Source of the DNA: Flavobacteriales bacterium
Lineage (GTDB): Bacteria; Bacteroidota; Bacteroidia; Flavobacteriales_F; PHOS-HE28
DNA: 64,000 nucleotides
Reading direction: 5' to 3'
NCBI GenBank assembly: GCA_016715895.1
Contig: JADJXH010000003.1
Location: 248,001-312,000 of the forward strand
Shown here: positions 51,484-60,012 of the stretch, piece after piece
Layout: each line of letters starts with the position of its first letter
How positions within the stretch are numbered: position 1 is the first letter of the stretch
The notes under the pieces: generated by a model
Told to the model about the DNA's origin: nothing
What the model saw: the letters and a program-made list of their open reading frames with translations, nothing else
The model's database searches: none
Translations under genes and position numbers: made by a program

Positions 51484-52988
51484 GTGCGTGGTGCCGGCGC
51501 GGCCGGTGCGGCGGATGGTCGGATGCCGATCCTGCGTTCGATGCGGTGCTTCAGGGATGCGATGATGGCTTCGTAGAGGGCGTCACCGAGCACGAGGTCC
51601 TCCACACCGTGGTCGATGTTCGGGCATTCGTTCACCTCGATCACATAGGGTCGCCCCTCGTGCTCCTTCACGTCCACTCCGAAGAGACCCTCGTCGCCCA
51701 CCACGGCCAGCACGGCCTTCACGGCGGCGTCGACAACGGCCTTCGGGGCCTGGTCCACGGGCAGGGTGGCGAAGTCGCCGGTCTGGTCCTTTTTCGTGCC
51801 GCTGCCCCAATTGTAGATCTGCCAGTGGCCGCGCGCCATGAAGTACTTGCACGCGTAGAGCGGACGACCGTCGAGCACGCCCACGCGCCAGTCGAAGTCG
51901 CTCGGCATGAACTCCTGGGCGATCACCAGGTCGCTCTCGCCGAGCAGCTCATCCAACTTCCGGTCCAGTTCCTCGGGGCTGTGCGCCTTGGTGACGCCCC
52001 GGCTGAACGTGCTGTCCGGCAGCTTCAGCACCACCGGAAGGCCGAAGCGTGCGATCACCTCCTGGCGGTTCTCGGCGTGGACGATGAGCGTGCGCGGGGT
52101 GGGCACATCGTGGGCCTCCATCACCTCGGCGAGGAAGACCTTGTTGTTGCACTTGAGGATCGCGTCGGGCGCGTCCATCACGGCGAGGCCCTCCTTCTGA
52201 GCCTTGCGGGCGAAGCGGTAGGTGTGGTGGTCCACATGGGTGTTCTCGCGGATGAGGAGCGCATCGTATTCGCCCACCCGGTCGATGTCGTCGGGGCCCA
52301 GGATGTCCACCTTGAATCCCAGGCGTTCGGCGGCCTGTCTGAACTTCACCACCGCCCGCTTGTTGCTGGGCGAGGCCTGGTCCTCGGGGTTCACCAGGAT
52401 GGCCAGGTCGTAGCTGCTGTGGTCCTCGCGGGCGCGGTCGTAACGCTTCTTGGCGAAGTACTCGCCCGCGAAGCGCCGCAGGAACGGGAGGTGGTCCTCG
52501 GGGATGTCGTTGTACGGGATCGGGCGGATGGTGCGCAGCTCCCACTCGCCACTGGTGCGCTGGAAGCGGGCCCTCAGGAGCGGCGATCGGAAGACCTTGT
52601 AGAGCTCGTGCGCCAGGCGGTCGTACTTGCGGTTGACGTTGCGACCGAAGTAGATGCTCAGATCGAACTGGTCCTTCTTCTTGTCCGCCAGCTGCTGCTG
52701 GATGAGGCCGTGCAGGTCGCGGCCGAGCACCTTCACCAGGCGCGGCGAACGCAGGTCAAGGATGCTCTTGGCATCGGGGATCACCTTGTGCCCGCGGGCC
52801 TCGGCCAGCAGGCTCACGTAGTATCCGCGGCTCTGATAGCTGTAGCTGCGGGCCAGGTTGAAGATGCGCACGTTGCGCAGCGCAGCGTAGACGGGATGGG
52901 TGAGGTAGTCCTTGCTGGACACCACCTCTACGTCCTTGAGGCCGAGATGGAACTCGCGCGGATCGCGCACCACGATGATCTTCCTCAT
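51480..52988 (-). CDS. RimK-like ATP-grasp ligase with N-terminal extension
   Basis: A 502-residue ATP-grasp enzyme. About residues 1-200 are an extra N-terminal domain (KIIVVRDPREFHLGLKDVEV, LARSYSYQSRGYYVSLLAEA) known from RimK-family proteins; the ATP-grasp region (about 205-485) shows LLIRENTHVDHHTY, VLKLPDSTFSRGV, WRVGVLDG and GVDVKEHEGRPYVIEVNECPN with the Mg2+-ligand Glu and Asn. RimK adds glutamates to a protein tail or small peptide. Here it is coupled by 4-bp overlaps to the GCS2-like ligase and to the C39-like peptidase, suggesting stepwise peptide or amide bond formation. Confidence 0.88.
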   Translation of the reverse strand: MRKIIVVRDPREFHLGLKDVEVVSSKDYLTHPVYAALRNVRIFNLARSYSYQSRGYYVSLLAEARGHKVIPDAKSILDLRSPRLVKVLGRDLHGLIQQQLADKKKDQFDLSIYFGRNVNRKYDRLAHELYKVFRSPLLRARFQRTSGEWELRTIRPIPYNDIPEDHLPFLRRFAGEYFAKKRYDRAREDHSSYDLAILVNPEDQASPSNKRAVVKFRQAAERLGFKVDILGPDDIDRVGEYDALLIRENTHVDHHTYRFARKAQKEGLAVMDAPDAILKCNNKVFLAEVMEAHDVPTPRTLIVHAENRQEVIARFGLPVVLKLPDSTFSRGVTKAHSPEELDRKLDELLGESDLVIAQEFMPSDFDWRVGVLDGRPLYACKYFMARGHWQIYNWGSGTKKDQTGDFATLPVDQAPKAVVDAAVKAVLAVVGDEGLFGVDVKEHEGRPYVIEVNECPNIDHGVEDLVLGDALYEAIIASLKHRIERRIGIRPSAAPAAPAPRT

Positions 52989-53743
52989 GGGCTCACGGAG
53001 GGGTTCGGTCGCCGGGGCGCGCGCTCCTTCACCACCGGAGGCGGGAGCGGGGAGCGGGACAGGATGAGCATGTTGGCATCGTAGGTGACGATACCGAGCA
53101 TGATGGAGTTGATCAGCCGGCCCACATGCACCGGGTAGTGGTGCTCCCGGCTGTACGGATTGTCCAGGTAAGGGTCGGCCACATGCACGGTTCTGCCCTC
53201 CATGGACGTGAGCACGACGAAATGGCCCATCGGTTTGCCCCGAAGGTCGTCGAAAAGGCTCTGCCCGTTGGCGCCCGTGTGTTCGCGTTTGCTGCGGTAG
53301 AGGTAGGTGGCGCTGAGCCCCGCGAGGATCGGCAGGTCACGGTCCAGATAGCTTCGCAGCAGGTCGGGTGTGGGGTCGTCGAAACGGACCTCGCCGCCCA
53401 ACTTCAGGAAGCGGGCATAGGCCAGGCAGGCGGCGGTTAGCTTCTTGCCCTCCTTGAAGCGGGTCTGCGCCAGGAGCTTCCTGCGGAGCACCTCGCCCGG
53501 CAGGCCCTCCCAGGAGGGGTCGAACACACGCAGGTTATAGCTGTGGATCCGTGCATGGAAGCCCTGCTTGAGGGCATGAAGCCCGAGGAATACCGCGAGC
53601 GTTCCACCGTCCTCCAAGGCATGCACCTCGCGGATCACCTGCTCCAACGGCATCTCCAGGCCCAGGTGCGCATACACGGCCTGGAGCGCGGTGGGCCCAC
53701 AGGTGTTGTCGTCGGGTTGCGGGAGGATGCGGAGCCTCTGCAT
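52985..53743 (-). CDS. C39-like papain-fold peptidase, stand-alone
   Basis: A 252-residue protein with a papain-type triad: Cys15 in DDNTCGPTAL, His174 in GHFVVL and Asp190 in VADPYLDNPY, with Gln9 as a possible oxyanion residue. C39 peptidases usually clip leader peptides at double-Gly sites inside ABC exporters, but this one has no transporter domain or signal peptide, so it is probably cytoplasmic. It leads the operon and overlaps the RimK-like gene by 4 bp. It may process or transfer a peptide substrate of the ligases. The ATG at 53741-53743 starts the conserved part. Confidence 0.82.
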   Translation of the reverse strand: MQRLRILPQPDDNTCGPTALQAVYAHLGLEMPLEQVIREVHALEDGGTLAVFLGLHALKQGFHARIHSYNLRVFDPSWEGLPGEVLRRKLLAQTRFKEGKKLTAACLAYARFLKLGGEVRFDDPTPDLLRSYLDRDLPILAGLSATYLYRSKREHTGANGQSLFDDLRGKPMGHFVVLTSMEGRTVHVADPYLDNPYSREHHYPVHVGRLINSIMLGIVTYDANMLILSRSPLPPPVVKERAPRRPNPSVSP

Positions 53744-53841
53744 GGAACACGGTGCGCGGACCACGCAAAGGTGGGCGGGAGGGAACGGAGCTGGGTTGGT
53801 CCATGGCGACCGGCCATGAACAGCCCATCGTTCATGGGGCC

Positions 53842-54777
53842 TCAGGGCAGGAAGTACCCCCGGGTCTTGAACATCCGGACGAGTTCGCGCGCGGGGTCGA
53901 ACCGCATCTTCGATCCCGGATCGAGCGAAGTGGTGGCCACCAGCCCCGACCAACCAGTGTAGATGTTGACCGTGATGGGTGCGCGACCATCGTCGAAGCT
54001 CACCTCCAGGCTGTGGTCTGGGCTGAGCCCGGCGATGTTCACCGTATCCGCGAAGGCCTGGGCGCGCGAACGGACGAGGGGGGCGAGGTAGCCGTCGACC
54101 TTGCTCTGGTCCGCCGTGTCCCCATCCACCATCCAGGTGCCGCCCACGCGCTCCACCACGAAGGCCGTGTCCATGGAGTAGCTGAACCGCAGGCGTTGGA
54201 TGTGCGCGGGGTCTCCGCGCACCAGCCATTTGGTGCGCCATTCGGCGAAGGGTTGCTCCGCCAGCATGCTCATGGTGCCCTCCACGGAGAAGACCTCATC
54301 CTCTCCGGGCAGGTTGATGGTGGACCACATGCCCACCTTGCCCGGCGCGAAGGTGTTGCGCCCATAGTGCACGGTCCTGTCCCCGCCGTCCACCAGGCGG
54401 AAGACGGCGGTCTCCCGCAGGCTGTCGGTGAGGTCGTAGCGTTCCTTCACCAGGTCCATGAAGCCGGTGAGCCGTTTGCTGCGCATGACGGCGTGTCCGC
54501 CGAGGAACTCACGCACGCGTTCGTCGTCGGCACGGTGCGCGATGCCGTCCACGCTCACCATCCAGCCGTCGGGGCTGCGGTCGAAGCGCAGTTCGGCGGG
54601 GCGCAGGCTGCTGGGGAAGAGGGAGAAGCCGGTCACCGCCGCGGTGTCCAGGGTCATCACCACCTCGCGGAAACTGCGGTCCTTGGCACGTGGGCTCCAG
54701 AGGTCGGAGATGAGGAAAAGCAGGGCGAGGACGCCAGCAGCGATGAGGAGGGCGCGGGTGCTGAGGTTACTCCACAT
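53842..54777 (-). CDS. DUF4340-domain protein linked to the Gld ABC transporter
   Basis: A 311-residue protein with one N-terminal membrane helix (about residues 8-26) and a periplasm-facing DUF4340 domain of repeated beta-alpha units (LRFDRSPDGWMVSVDGIAHR, GRNTFAPGKVGMWSTINLPG, VERVGGTWMVDGD). DUF4340 genes often follow GldG-type genes in ABC export systems; molecular role unknown. It overlaps gldG by 11 bp, so it belongs to the same transcript. Usual length is 280-340. Confidence 0.8.
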   Translation of the reverse strand: MWSNLSTRALLIAAGVLALLFLISDLWSPRAKDRSFREVVMTLDTAAVTGFSLFPSSLRPAELRFDRSPDGWMVSVDGIAHRADDERVREFLGGHAVMRSKRLTGFMDLVKERYDLTDSLRETAVFRLVDGGDRTVHYGRNTFAPGKVGMWSTINLPGEDEVFSVEGTMSMLAEQPFAEWRTKWLVRGDPAHIQRLRFSYSMDTAFVVERVGGTWMVDGDTADQSKVDGYLAPLVRSRAQAFADTVNIAGLSPDHSLEVSFDDGRAPITVNIYTGWSGLVATTSLDPGSKMRFDPARELVRMFKTRGYFLP

Positions 54778-56281
54778 GTCCGGGTGCGGTTCGGGCCTTG
54801 CGCTGGCGCCGGCGCCATTGGGTGCGCAGCACGCCACCGATGATCACGAGCGCGATGGGGAACAGAAGGTTGGACCATTTCAGGGTGCTCCGCTCGGCAT
54901 CGCTCAATTCCTCGAGGGGTCTGTAGCTGACCCCCTTGCCCCGAAGGTCGATCAATCCGGTCTGGTCGCTCACCCAGTCGACGGCGTTCACCAGCAGGTT
55001 GATGTTGTCCGGGTTCAGCTGTCCGCCTTCCGCGCCCACGGCGAAGTTGCCATTGCCGATCACCACGAGCCTGGCACCCTGGCCGTTGCCGAAGGGGCCT
55101 TCCACGGCGAAGGCGAGGTTCCGTGGCGGCTGGGTGAAGTCCGCATCGGACCACTGCCGTTGGAGGTCGACCTCATGCGGCAGGGTCGCCGATCCGGTGC
55201 GGTCGCTGGTGCTGAGCAGCGGTGAATAGCGGTAGGTGCTGTCGCCGGTCGCCGTGAACGCGCGTGCGAATGGGAGCACCACGGCTTCGAGGCCCGAGGA
55301 CACCGGGTGTTCGCCGAAGCGGGTCACCCGGGGGAAGTACGGGAAGGCCATGGCGGTCTGCAGGTTGAAGAAGCCCCGCTGTTGCATCACCTGCACCTGT
55401 CCGCACTGGGCGTCGGTCACCAGGTCCGGGTCGGCGCGCAGACCGTGGCGGGCGAGCCAGGGATCGATGCCGGTGTGGCGCGGCTCCACCAGCGGTGTGC
55501 GTTGCAGGTCGGCGGAGGCGTTGCTGTAGGCGATGACCACACCGCCTCCGCGGGCCATGAACTCCTCCATCCGTTGCAGCGCCATGGGGCTGATGGTGTC
55601 CGCGGGATCGATGATGGCGATGGTGCGGAACCGACCGTGGATGGGCATGGTATCGTAGATCGTCATCGGCTCCACACTGTAGAGGATGCTCAGGCCCTGC
55701 ATGGCCTGGGCCATGGCGTTCACCGAAGGCTCCCCATGGCCCTGCATGATGCCGACCACGGGTTTCTCCGGCACGCTCACCTCCTTGATGCGCGAGCTGA
55801 GCTCCCATTCCATGGGCGATCCAGGCTGGACCACGGGGATCACGGACTGCTGATCGCCCATGCGCACCACGGCACCCATGAAGGCCTTGATCTGTTCGGC
55901 CTTGTCCTTCTCGCGGGTGTTCACGAGCAGGGGGCGGATGCCGCTCTCCCGGGCTTGTTGTTCAAGCGAGTCGGCCGAGGCCGGGTCGATCATCTCGTAC
56001 ACCACGTTGCCACCGGAACGTTCGGCGTACTCCACCACCAGGTCGCGGAACTCATCGCGCGCCACGGCGAGGTCCGGTGGAAGTTCCTCGGTGAAGTAGC
56101 CGGTGATGGTGGCGGCCTCGGGGAGGTTCTGCAGGATGTCGCGCGTGGCCTTGCTGAGGGTGTATCGCTGGTCGCTGGTGAGGTCGATGCGGAAGTGATA
56201 GCGGGAGCCCACGAGGTTGAGCAGCACGAGCACGGCGGCGAAGAGCAGCCCGAAGCGGATCATCGTGGCCCTGGTCCTCAT
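54767..56281 (-). CDS. gldG: Gliding motility ABC component GldG
   Basis: A 504-residue membrane protein: N-terminal helix (about residues 9-27), a large periplasmic GldG/IFT52-like ABC_transp_aux domain (YTLSKATRDILQNLPEAATI, LLVNTREKDKAEQIKAFMGA, GIMQGHGEPSVNAMAQAMQG) and a C-terminal helix (LLFPIALVIIGGVLR). In Flavobacterium GldG, GldF and GldA form an ABC transporter needed for gliding in that genus; its cargo is unknown. Begins 4 bp after gldF ends. Confidence 0.9.
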   Translation of the reverse strand: MRTRATMIRFGLLFAAVLVLLNLVGSRYHFRIDLTSDQRYTLSKATRDILQNLPEAATITGYFTEELPPDLAVARDEFRDLVVEYAERSGGNVVYEMIDPASADSLEQQARESGIRPLLVNTREKDKAEQIKAFMGAVVRMGDQQSVIPVVQPGSPMEWELSSRIKEVSVPEKPVVGIMQGHGEPSVNAMAQAMQGLSILYSVEPMTIYDTMPIHGRFRTIAIIDPADTISPMALQRMEEFMARGGGVVIAYSNASADLQRTPLVEPRHTGIDPWLARHGLRADPDLVTDAQCGQVQVMQQRGFFNLQTAMAFPYFPRVTRFGEHPVSSGLEAVVLPFARAFTATGDSTYRYSPLLSTSDRTGSATLPHEVDLQRQWSDADFTQPPRNLAFAVEGPFGNGQGARLVVIGNGNFAVGAEGGQLNPDNINLLVNAVDWVSDQTGLIDLRGKGVSYRPLEELSDAERSTLKWSNLLFPIALVIIGGVLRTQWRRRQRKARTAPGHVE

Positions 56282-56285
56282 GGCA

Positions 56286-57011
56286 TCACCGCTGTAGGCC
56301 CCGTCGGGCCAGTTGAAGCTCAGCGGCCACCAGGCCGGCTGTGGCGATGCTGAGGAAGTAGAGGACATCACGGCTGTCCACCACGCCACGCGACATGGAG
56401 TCGAAGTGCACCCCCATGCCCAGGAAGTCGAACACACGTCCCACCGGCCCGGTGAGCGTTGCGGCCACGATGCCGAAGAAGAGGTGGAAGCAGGCGCCGA
56501 CGATCAGGGCGATGAGGAAGGCCACGAGCTGGTTGTTCGTGGTGGAGCTGGCGAAGATCCCGATGCCGATGTAGCTGGCGCTCATCAGCAACAGGGCGAG
56601 GTAGCCGCAGAGGGCCGCACCATGGTCGAGGGGTCCGATGCGGGCCACGGTGACGTAATAGGGCAGGGTGCAGGCCAGGGCCAGGGCGATGAGGAGCAGG
56701 CAGGCGGTGAACTTGCCCAGCACCACCTGCCAGTCGCTGACGGCCTTGGTCAGCAGCAGGTCGAGGGTGCCGGTGCGCCGTTCCTCGGCCAACGTGCGCA
56801 TGGTGAGGGCGGGGATGAAGAAGAACAGGGTCCAGTAGGCGATGTTGAAGAAGCTGCCAAGGTCGGCCTGGCCCATCATGAACACATCGGCACCGAACCA
56901 CCAGGTGAAGAAGCCGCTGATGCCCAGGAAGACCACCAGCAGGATGTAGGCCATGAGGGAGTCGAAGAAGGAGGCGAGCTCCCGTCGTGCGATGGTCCAG
57001 GTCGTTCCCAC
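56286..57011 (-). CDS. gldF: Gliding motility ABC permease GldF
   Basis: A 241-residue ABC-2 permease with six membrane helices. It begins WTIARRELASFFDSLMAYIL and contains LTMRTLAEERRTGTLDLLLT, the coupling-helix signature of the ABC-2 group, and SDWQVVLGKF. Between gldA (6 bp away) and gldG (4 bp). Confidence 0.9.
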   Translation of the reverse strand: MGTTWTIARRELASFFDSLMAYILLVVFLGISGFFTWWFGADVFMMGQADLGSFFNIAYWTLFFFIPALTMRTLAEERRTGTLDLLLTKAVSDWQVVLGKFTACLLLIALALACTLPYYVTVARIGPLDHGAALCGYLALLLMSASYIGIGIFASSTTNNQLVAFLIALIVGACFHLFFGIVAATLTGPVGRVFDFLGMGVHFDSMSRGVVDSRDVLYFLSIATAGLVAAELQLARRGLQR

Positions 57012-57017
57012 GGTCGA

Positions 57018-57941
57018 TCAGTTCAGCGTAAGGTCGCGGAACACATCCTCCAGGCGGGAGCCGGGGGAGTGCAGTTCGGTCAGGGTCCACCCCCGGTCCA
57101 CGCACAAGCGGTAGACCGGGCGGGCGATGTCGGCATCCGCGGCCGCCTGCAGCAGGTAGGCCCCGTCCGGGGTGGCCTCGAGGCGTTCCACGCCCGGCAG
57201 GGCGCATAGGGCTTCCGCCGGAGCGCCGGTGGGGGCGTCCTCGATCCGCACGCGCACCAAAGGCCGGCCTTGCGCCTGGCGCCGCAACTCACCCGGGGTC
57301 CCGTCCGCCACGATCCGGCCCTTGTTGATGATCAGGATGCGGTCACAGGTGGCTTCCACCTCGGGAAGGATGTGCGTGCTGAAGATCACCGTCTTGGCCC
57401 GGCCCACCTCCTTGATCAATTCGCGGATCTCCACGATCTGATTGGGATCGAGGCCGGTGGTGGGTTCGTCCAGGATGAGCACCTCCGGATCGTGCACCAT
57501 GGCCTGGGCGAGCCCCACGCGCTGTCGGTAGCCTTTGCTGAGCTCGCCCACGCGCTTGTGCTTTTCGGCATCAAGGCCGCAGACGCGGACCATCTCCGCC
57601 AGGCGCTCCCGGATGCGGGCGTCGGACAGGCCTTGGATGCGCGCAGCGAATCGCAGGTGGTCGAGCACGGGCATGTCCTCGTACAGGGGGTTGTTCTCCG
57701 GCAGGTAGCCGATGTGCCGTCGCACGGTCCGCAGATCGCTGAGCACCGAGCGGCCCCCGACATGGACGCTGCCCGCATCGGGGGTGAGCAGTCCGCAGAT
57801 CATCTTCATGGTGGTGGACTTCCCGGCGCCGTTCGGCCCCAGGAAACCGAGCACCTCACCGGGACGGACCACGAGGCTGATGCCATCCACGGCGGCCTGC
57901 TGGCCGTAACGTTTTGTGAGGCCTTCGATGCGGATGTCCAT
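57018..57941 (-). CDS. gldA: Gliding motility ABC ATPase GldA
   Basis: A 307-residue ABC ATPase. Walker A GPNGAGKS (35-42), Q-loop at GYLPENNPLY, signature LSKGYRQRVG (about 135-144), Walker B VLILDEPTTGLDP and H-loop STHI are all intact. The last 90 residues form the usual C-terminal extension. In Flavobacterium gldA is separate from gldFG; here it is first in the operon. The ATG at 57939-57941 follows a TATTTTTG -7 element 10 bp upstream. Confidence 0.92.
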   Translation of the reverse strand: MDIRIEGLTKRYGQQAAVDGISLVVRPGEVLGFLGPNGAGKSTTMKMICGLLTPDAGSVHVGGRSVLSDLRTVRRHIGYLPENNPLYEDMPVLDHLRFAARIQGLSDARIRERLAEMVRVCGLDAEKHKRVGELSKGYRQRVGLAQAMVHDPEVLILDEPTTGLDPNQIVEIRELIKEVGRAKTVIFSTHILPEVEATCDRILIINKGRIVADGTPGELRRQAQGRPLVRVRIEDAPTGAPAEALCALPGVERLEATPDGAYLLQAAADADIARPVYRLCVDRGWTLTELHSPGSRLEDVFRDLTLN

Positions 57942-57951
57942 GGCAGCGGCG

Positions 57952-57959
57952 CAAAAATA
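57952..57959 (-). promoter_or_regulatory. Bacteroidota -7 element of the gldA operon
   Basis: TATTTTTG on the minus strand matches TAnnTTTG exactly, 10 nt before the gldA start. Confidence 0.5.
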
Positions 57960-58018
57960 TCCGGCCACCGAAGGCGGTTCCAGGCGAGGAGCGAAAAAAC
58001 GTTAACGGCCGGTGCGGG

Positions 58019-58549
58019 TCAGCGAGGCGGGTCGGCGAAGAGCTCCCTGGGCAATGCACCTTCATGCTCCAGCAGCCACTTTTTGCGCCAGAGCCCGCCC
58101 ACGTATCCGGTGAGCAGGCCGTCGCTGGCGATCACCCGATGGCAGGGCACCAGGATGGGCAACGGATTGCTTCCGCAGGCATGACCCACGGTGCGGCCGA
58201 GCGCGCGGCCGCCGATACGTTCCCCGATGGCCTGGTAGGTCATCGTACGTCCGTAGGGGATCTCGTCGATGGCTTGCCAGACCAGTCGTTGGAAGCGGGT
58301 GCCGAGCCGTTGGAGGGGCAGGTCGAAGGTCCTGCGCTTTCCGCTGAAGTAGTGCTCCATCTGCCGGGCCGCCTCCACGAGGAGGGGGGGCACCCTGCCC
58401 CGGTTGCCGGTCAGCGCCTCAAAGGACACACGGGTGATCAACGCACCATCGCTCTCCAGGAAGACCTTGCCGATGGGGCCCTCCACCACCGCGACATGAA
58501 GCGGGGCGAAGAGCTCGGGTGCCCGGGTCCTGCGGATGGCGGTGGACAT
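58019..58549 (-). CDS. ogt: Methylated-DNA--protein-cysteine methyltransferase
   Basis: A 176-residue suicide repair protein that takes the alkyl group from O6-alkylguanine onto Cys136 in the PCHRVI motif. The DNA-binding helix-turn-helix region (IPYGRTMTYQAIGERIG, then GSNPLPIL) is complete. Without a regulatory Ada domain it is the Ogt type. No neighbouring repair genes. TATTTTGC is about 30 bp upstream. It is divergent from the DUF2461 gene with 35 bp between starts. Confidence 0.92.
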   Translation of the reverse strand: MSTAIRRTRAPELFAPLHVAVVEGPIGKVFLESDGALITRVSFEALTGNRGRVPPLLVEAARQMEHYFSGKRRTFDLPLQRLGTRFQRLVWQAIDEIPYGRTMTYQAIGERIGGRALGRTVGHACGSNPLPILVPCHRVIASDGLLTGYVGGLWRKKWLLEHEGALPRELFADPPR

Positions 58550-58584
58550 GAGGAGGGGTTAACTTCCGCGCAAAATAGGCAGCC

Positions 58585-59247
58585 ATGGCATGGTTCGGTG
58601 CGGACTTCAACCGCTTCTTCAAGGAGCTTGCGGCCCACAACAACAAGGAGTGGTTCGACGGGCAGCGGAAGCGGTATGAGGGAAGCGTGAAGGAACCGTT
58701 CGCGACGTTCGTCGGGGAATTGATCCATCGTGTGGGCGCTCTGGACAAGCGCGTGCGGATCACTCCGCAGGAGGCGATCTTCCGGATCAACCGCGATGTG
58801 CGGTTCAGCAGGGACAAGGCCCCGTACAAGCTGGCGTGTTCGGCCATCATTTCCGCCGCCGGCCGGAAGGACCATGGTGTGCCCGGGATGTATCTGGAAC
58901 TGGGCCCTGAGAAGGTGGCCATCTACGGGGGCAGCTACATGCCTGAGAAGGAGGCACTGATGGCCATCCGTGAACGGATCGCCGCCAAGCCGGCCCGGTT
59001 CAGGGCGTTGTACACCGATGAGGCGTTCAAAAGCCGGTTCGGGACGATCCTTGGGGAGCGGAACAAGGTGCTGCCACCGGAGCTGCGGAAGGCGGCGGAA
59101 GGTGAGCCGCTGCTCTACAACAAGCAGTTCTACTGGTGCGCGGAACTTCCGCCGTCCAGGGTCACCTCACCCGATCTGGCCGACGTGGTGATGGCGCATT
59201 ACACGGCCATGCGCCCGCTGAACGAGTTCCTTGTTGGCAAGGGCTGA
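58585..59247 (+). CDS. DUF2461 (TIGR02453) family protein
   Basis: A 220-residue cytoplasmic protein. The family signature is clear: FFKELAAHNNKEWFDGQRKR, INRDVRFSRDKAPYK, GVPGMYLELGPEKVAIYGGS and NKQFYWCAEL. Function unknown across the family, which is common in bacteria. Ends 7 bp before a bidirectional terminator. Confidence 0.85.
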   Translation: MAWFGADFNRFFKELAAHNNKEWFDGQRKRYEGSVKEPFATFVGELIHRVGALDKRVRITPQEAIFRINRDVRFSRDKAPYKLACSAIISAAGRKDHGVPGMYLELGPEKVAIYGGSYMPEKEALMAIRERIAAKPARFRALYTDEAFKSRFGTILGERNKVLPPELRKAAEGEPLLYNKQFYWCAELPPSRVTSPDLADVVMAHYTAMRPLNEFLVGKG

Positions 59248-59254
59248 AATGAAA

Positions 59255-59278
59255 GAAGGCGACCAACGGGTCGCCTTC
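59255..59278. terminator. Bidirectional stem-loop terminator
   Basis: A 10-bp stem GAAGGCGACC/GGTCGCCTTC with an AACG loop between convergent genes. On the minus strand it is followed by TTTCATTTC. Confidence 0.75.
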
Positions 59279-59297
59279 CATTGCGGTCGGGCGAGGC

Positions 59298-59927
59298 TTA
59301 CTCAGCCCTGCCCACGAGCGAAACGGTGATCTCGATGTCATCGCTCAGCACCATGTCCTTCATGGGGTTCGCCCAGGACACGCCATACTTCTGACGGTTG
59401 AAGACAAGCTTGCCGCTCGCGTTCGCCATTCCGTTCTCCTCGGCGATCACGATGTCCGTCACGGTCTCGGTGTTCGTGCGTCCGCGGACGGTGAGCTTTC
59501 CGATGGCGGTATTTCCGCTCACGGAAGCCACTTCGAAGCGGGCCTCAGGAAAGCTGTCCACGGCGAAGAAGTCGGCACTGGCCAGGTGTCCGGTCAGCTT
59601 CTCCTTCGTGTAATCCTTGTTATAGTTGGTGTCCACGGGCACCATGCTGCGCATGTCCACGGCAAAGGTGCCGGACATCAGCTGGCCGCCCTTGACCATG
59701 AACTTGCCTTCGGTGAAGGCCATGGTGCCTTGGTGGTACTTGACGCCGATCATCACGCCTTTCCAGGTGAGCTTGCTGGCAGCGAGGTCCAGGACATAGC
59801 CCATCTCCTTGGCCTCCATGGATGCCGTGCTGTCAGCGGCAGTGGTGCTTTCATTGGTGCTGCCACCACCGCAAGAGGCGAGCGTGAGAGCCACCAGAGA
59901 GGCGGCGGTGAACAAGTGGAGTTTCAT
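59298..59927 (-). CDS. YceI-family lipoprotein
   Basis: A 209-residue exported protein; lipobox TLASC with Cys19 (LASCGGG) and a Ser/Thr-rich linker, then a YceI lipocalin-like beta-barrel (YVLDLAASKLTWKGVMIGVK, YHQGTMAFTEGKF, FFAVDSFPEARFEV, TDIVIAEENGMANASG). YceI proteins bind isoprenoid-type lipids or quinones. TACCTTTG (complement of 59955-59962) is 27 nt upstream. Ends at a shared terminator. Confidence 0.88.
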   Translation of the reverse strand: MKLHLFTAASLVALTLASCGGGSTNESTTAADSTASMEAKEMGYVLDLAASKLTWKGVMIGVKYHQGTMAFTEGKFMVKGGQLMSGTFAVDMRSMVPVDTNYNKDYTKEKLTGHLASADFFAVDSFPEARFEVASVSGNTAIGKLTVRGRTNTETVTDIVIAEENGMANASGKLVFNRQKYGVSWANPMKDMVLSDDIEITVSLVGRAE

Positions 59928-60012
59928 CGGGTAGGTCTTTGGTGTTTGGGGCGGCAAAGGTAGACGAAGATCTGTTCCATGGAAACTAATTTATCGACGA
60001 TCGCTTGTCGGA

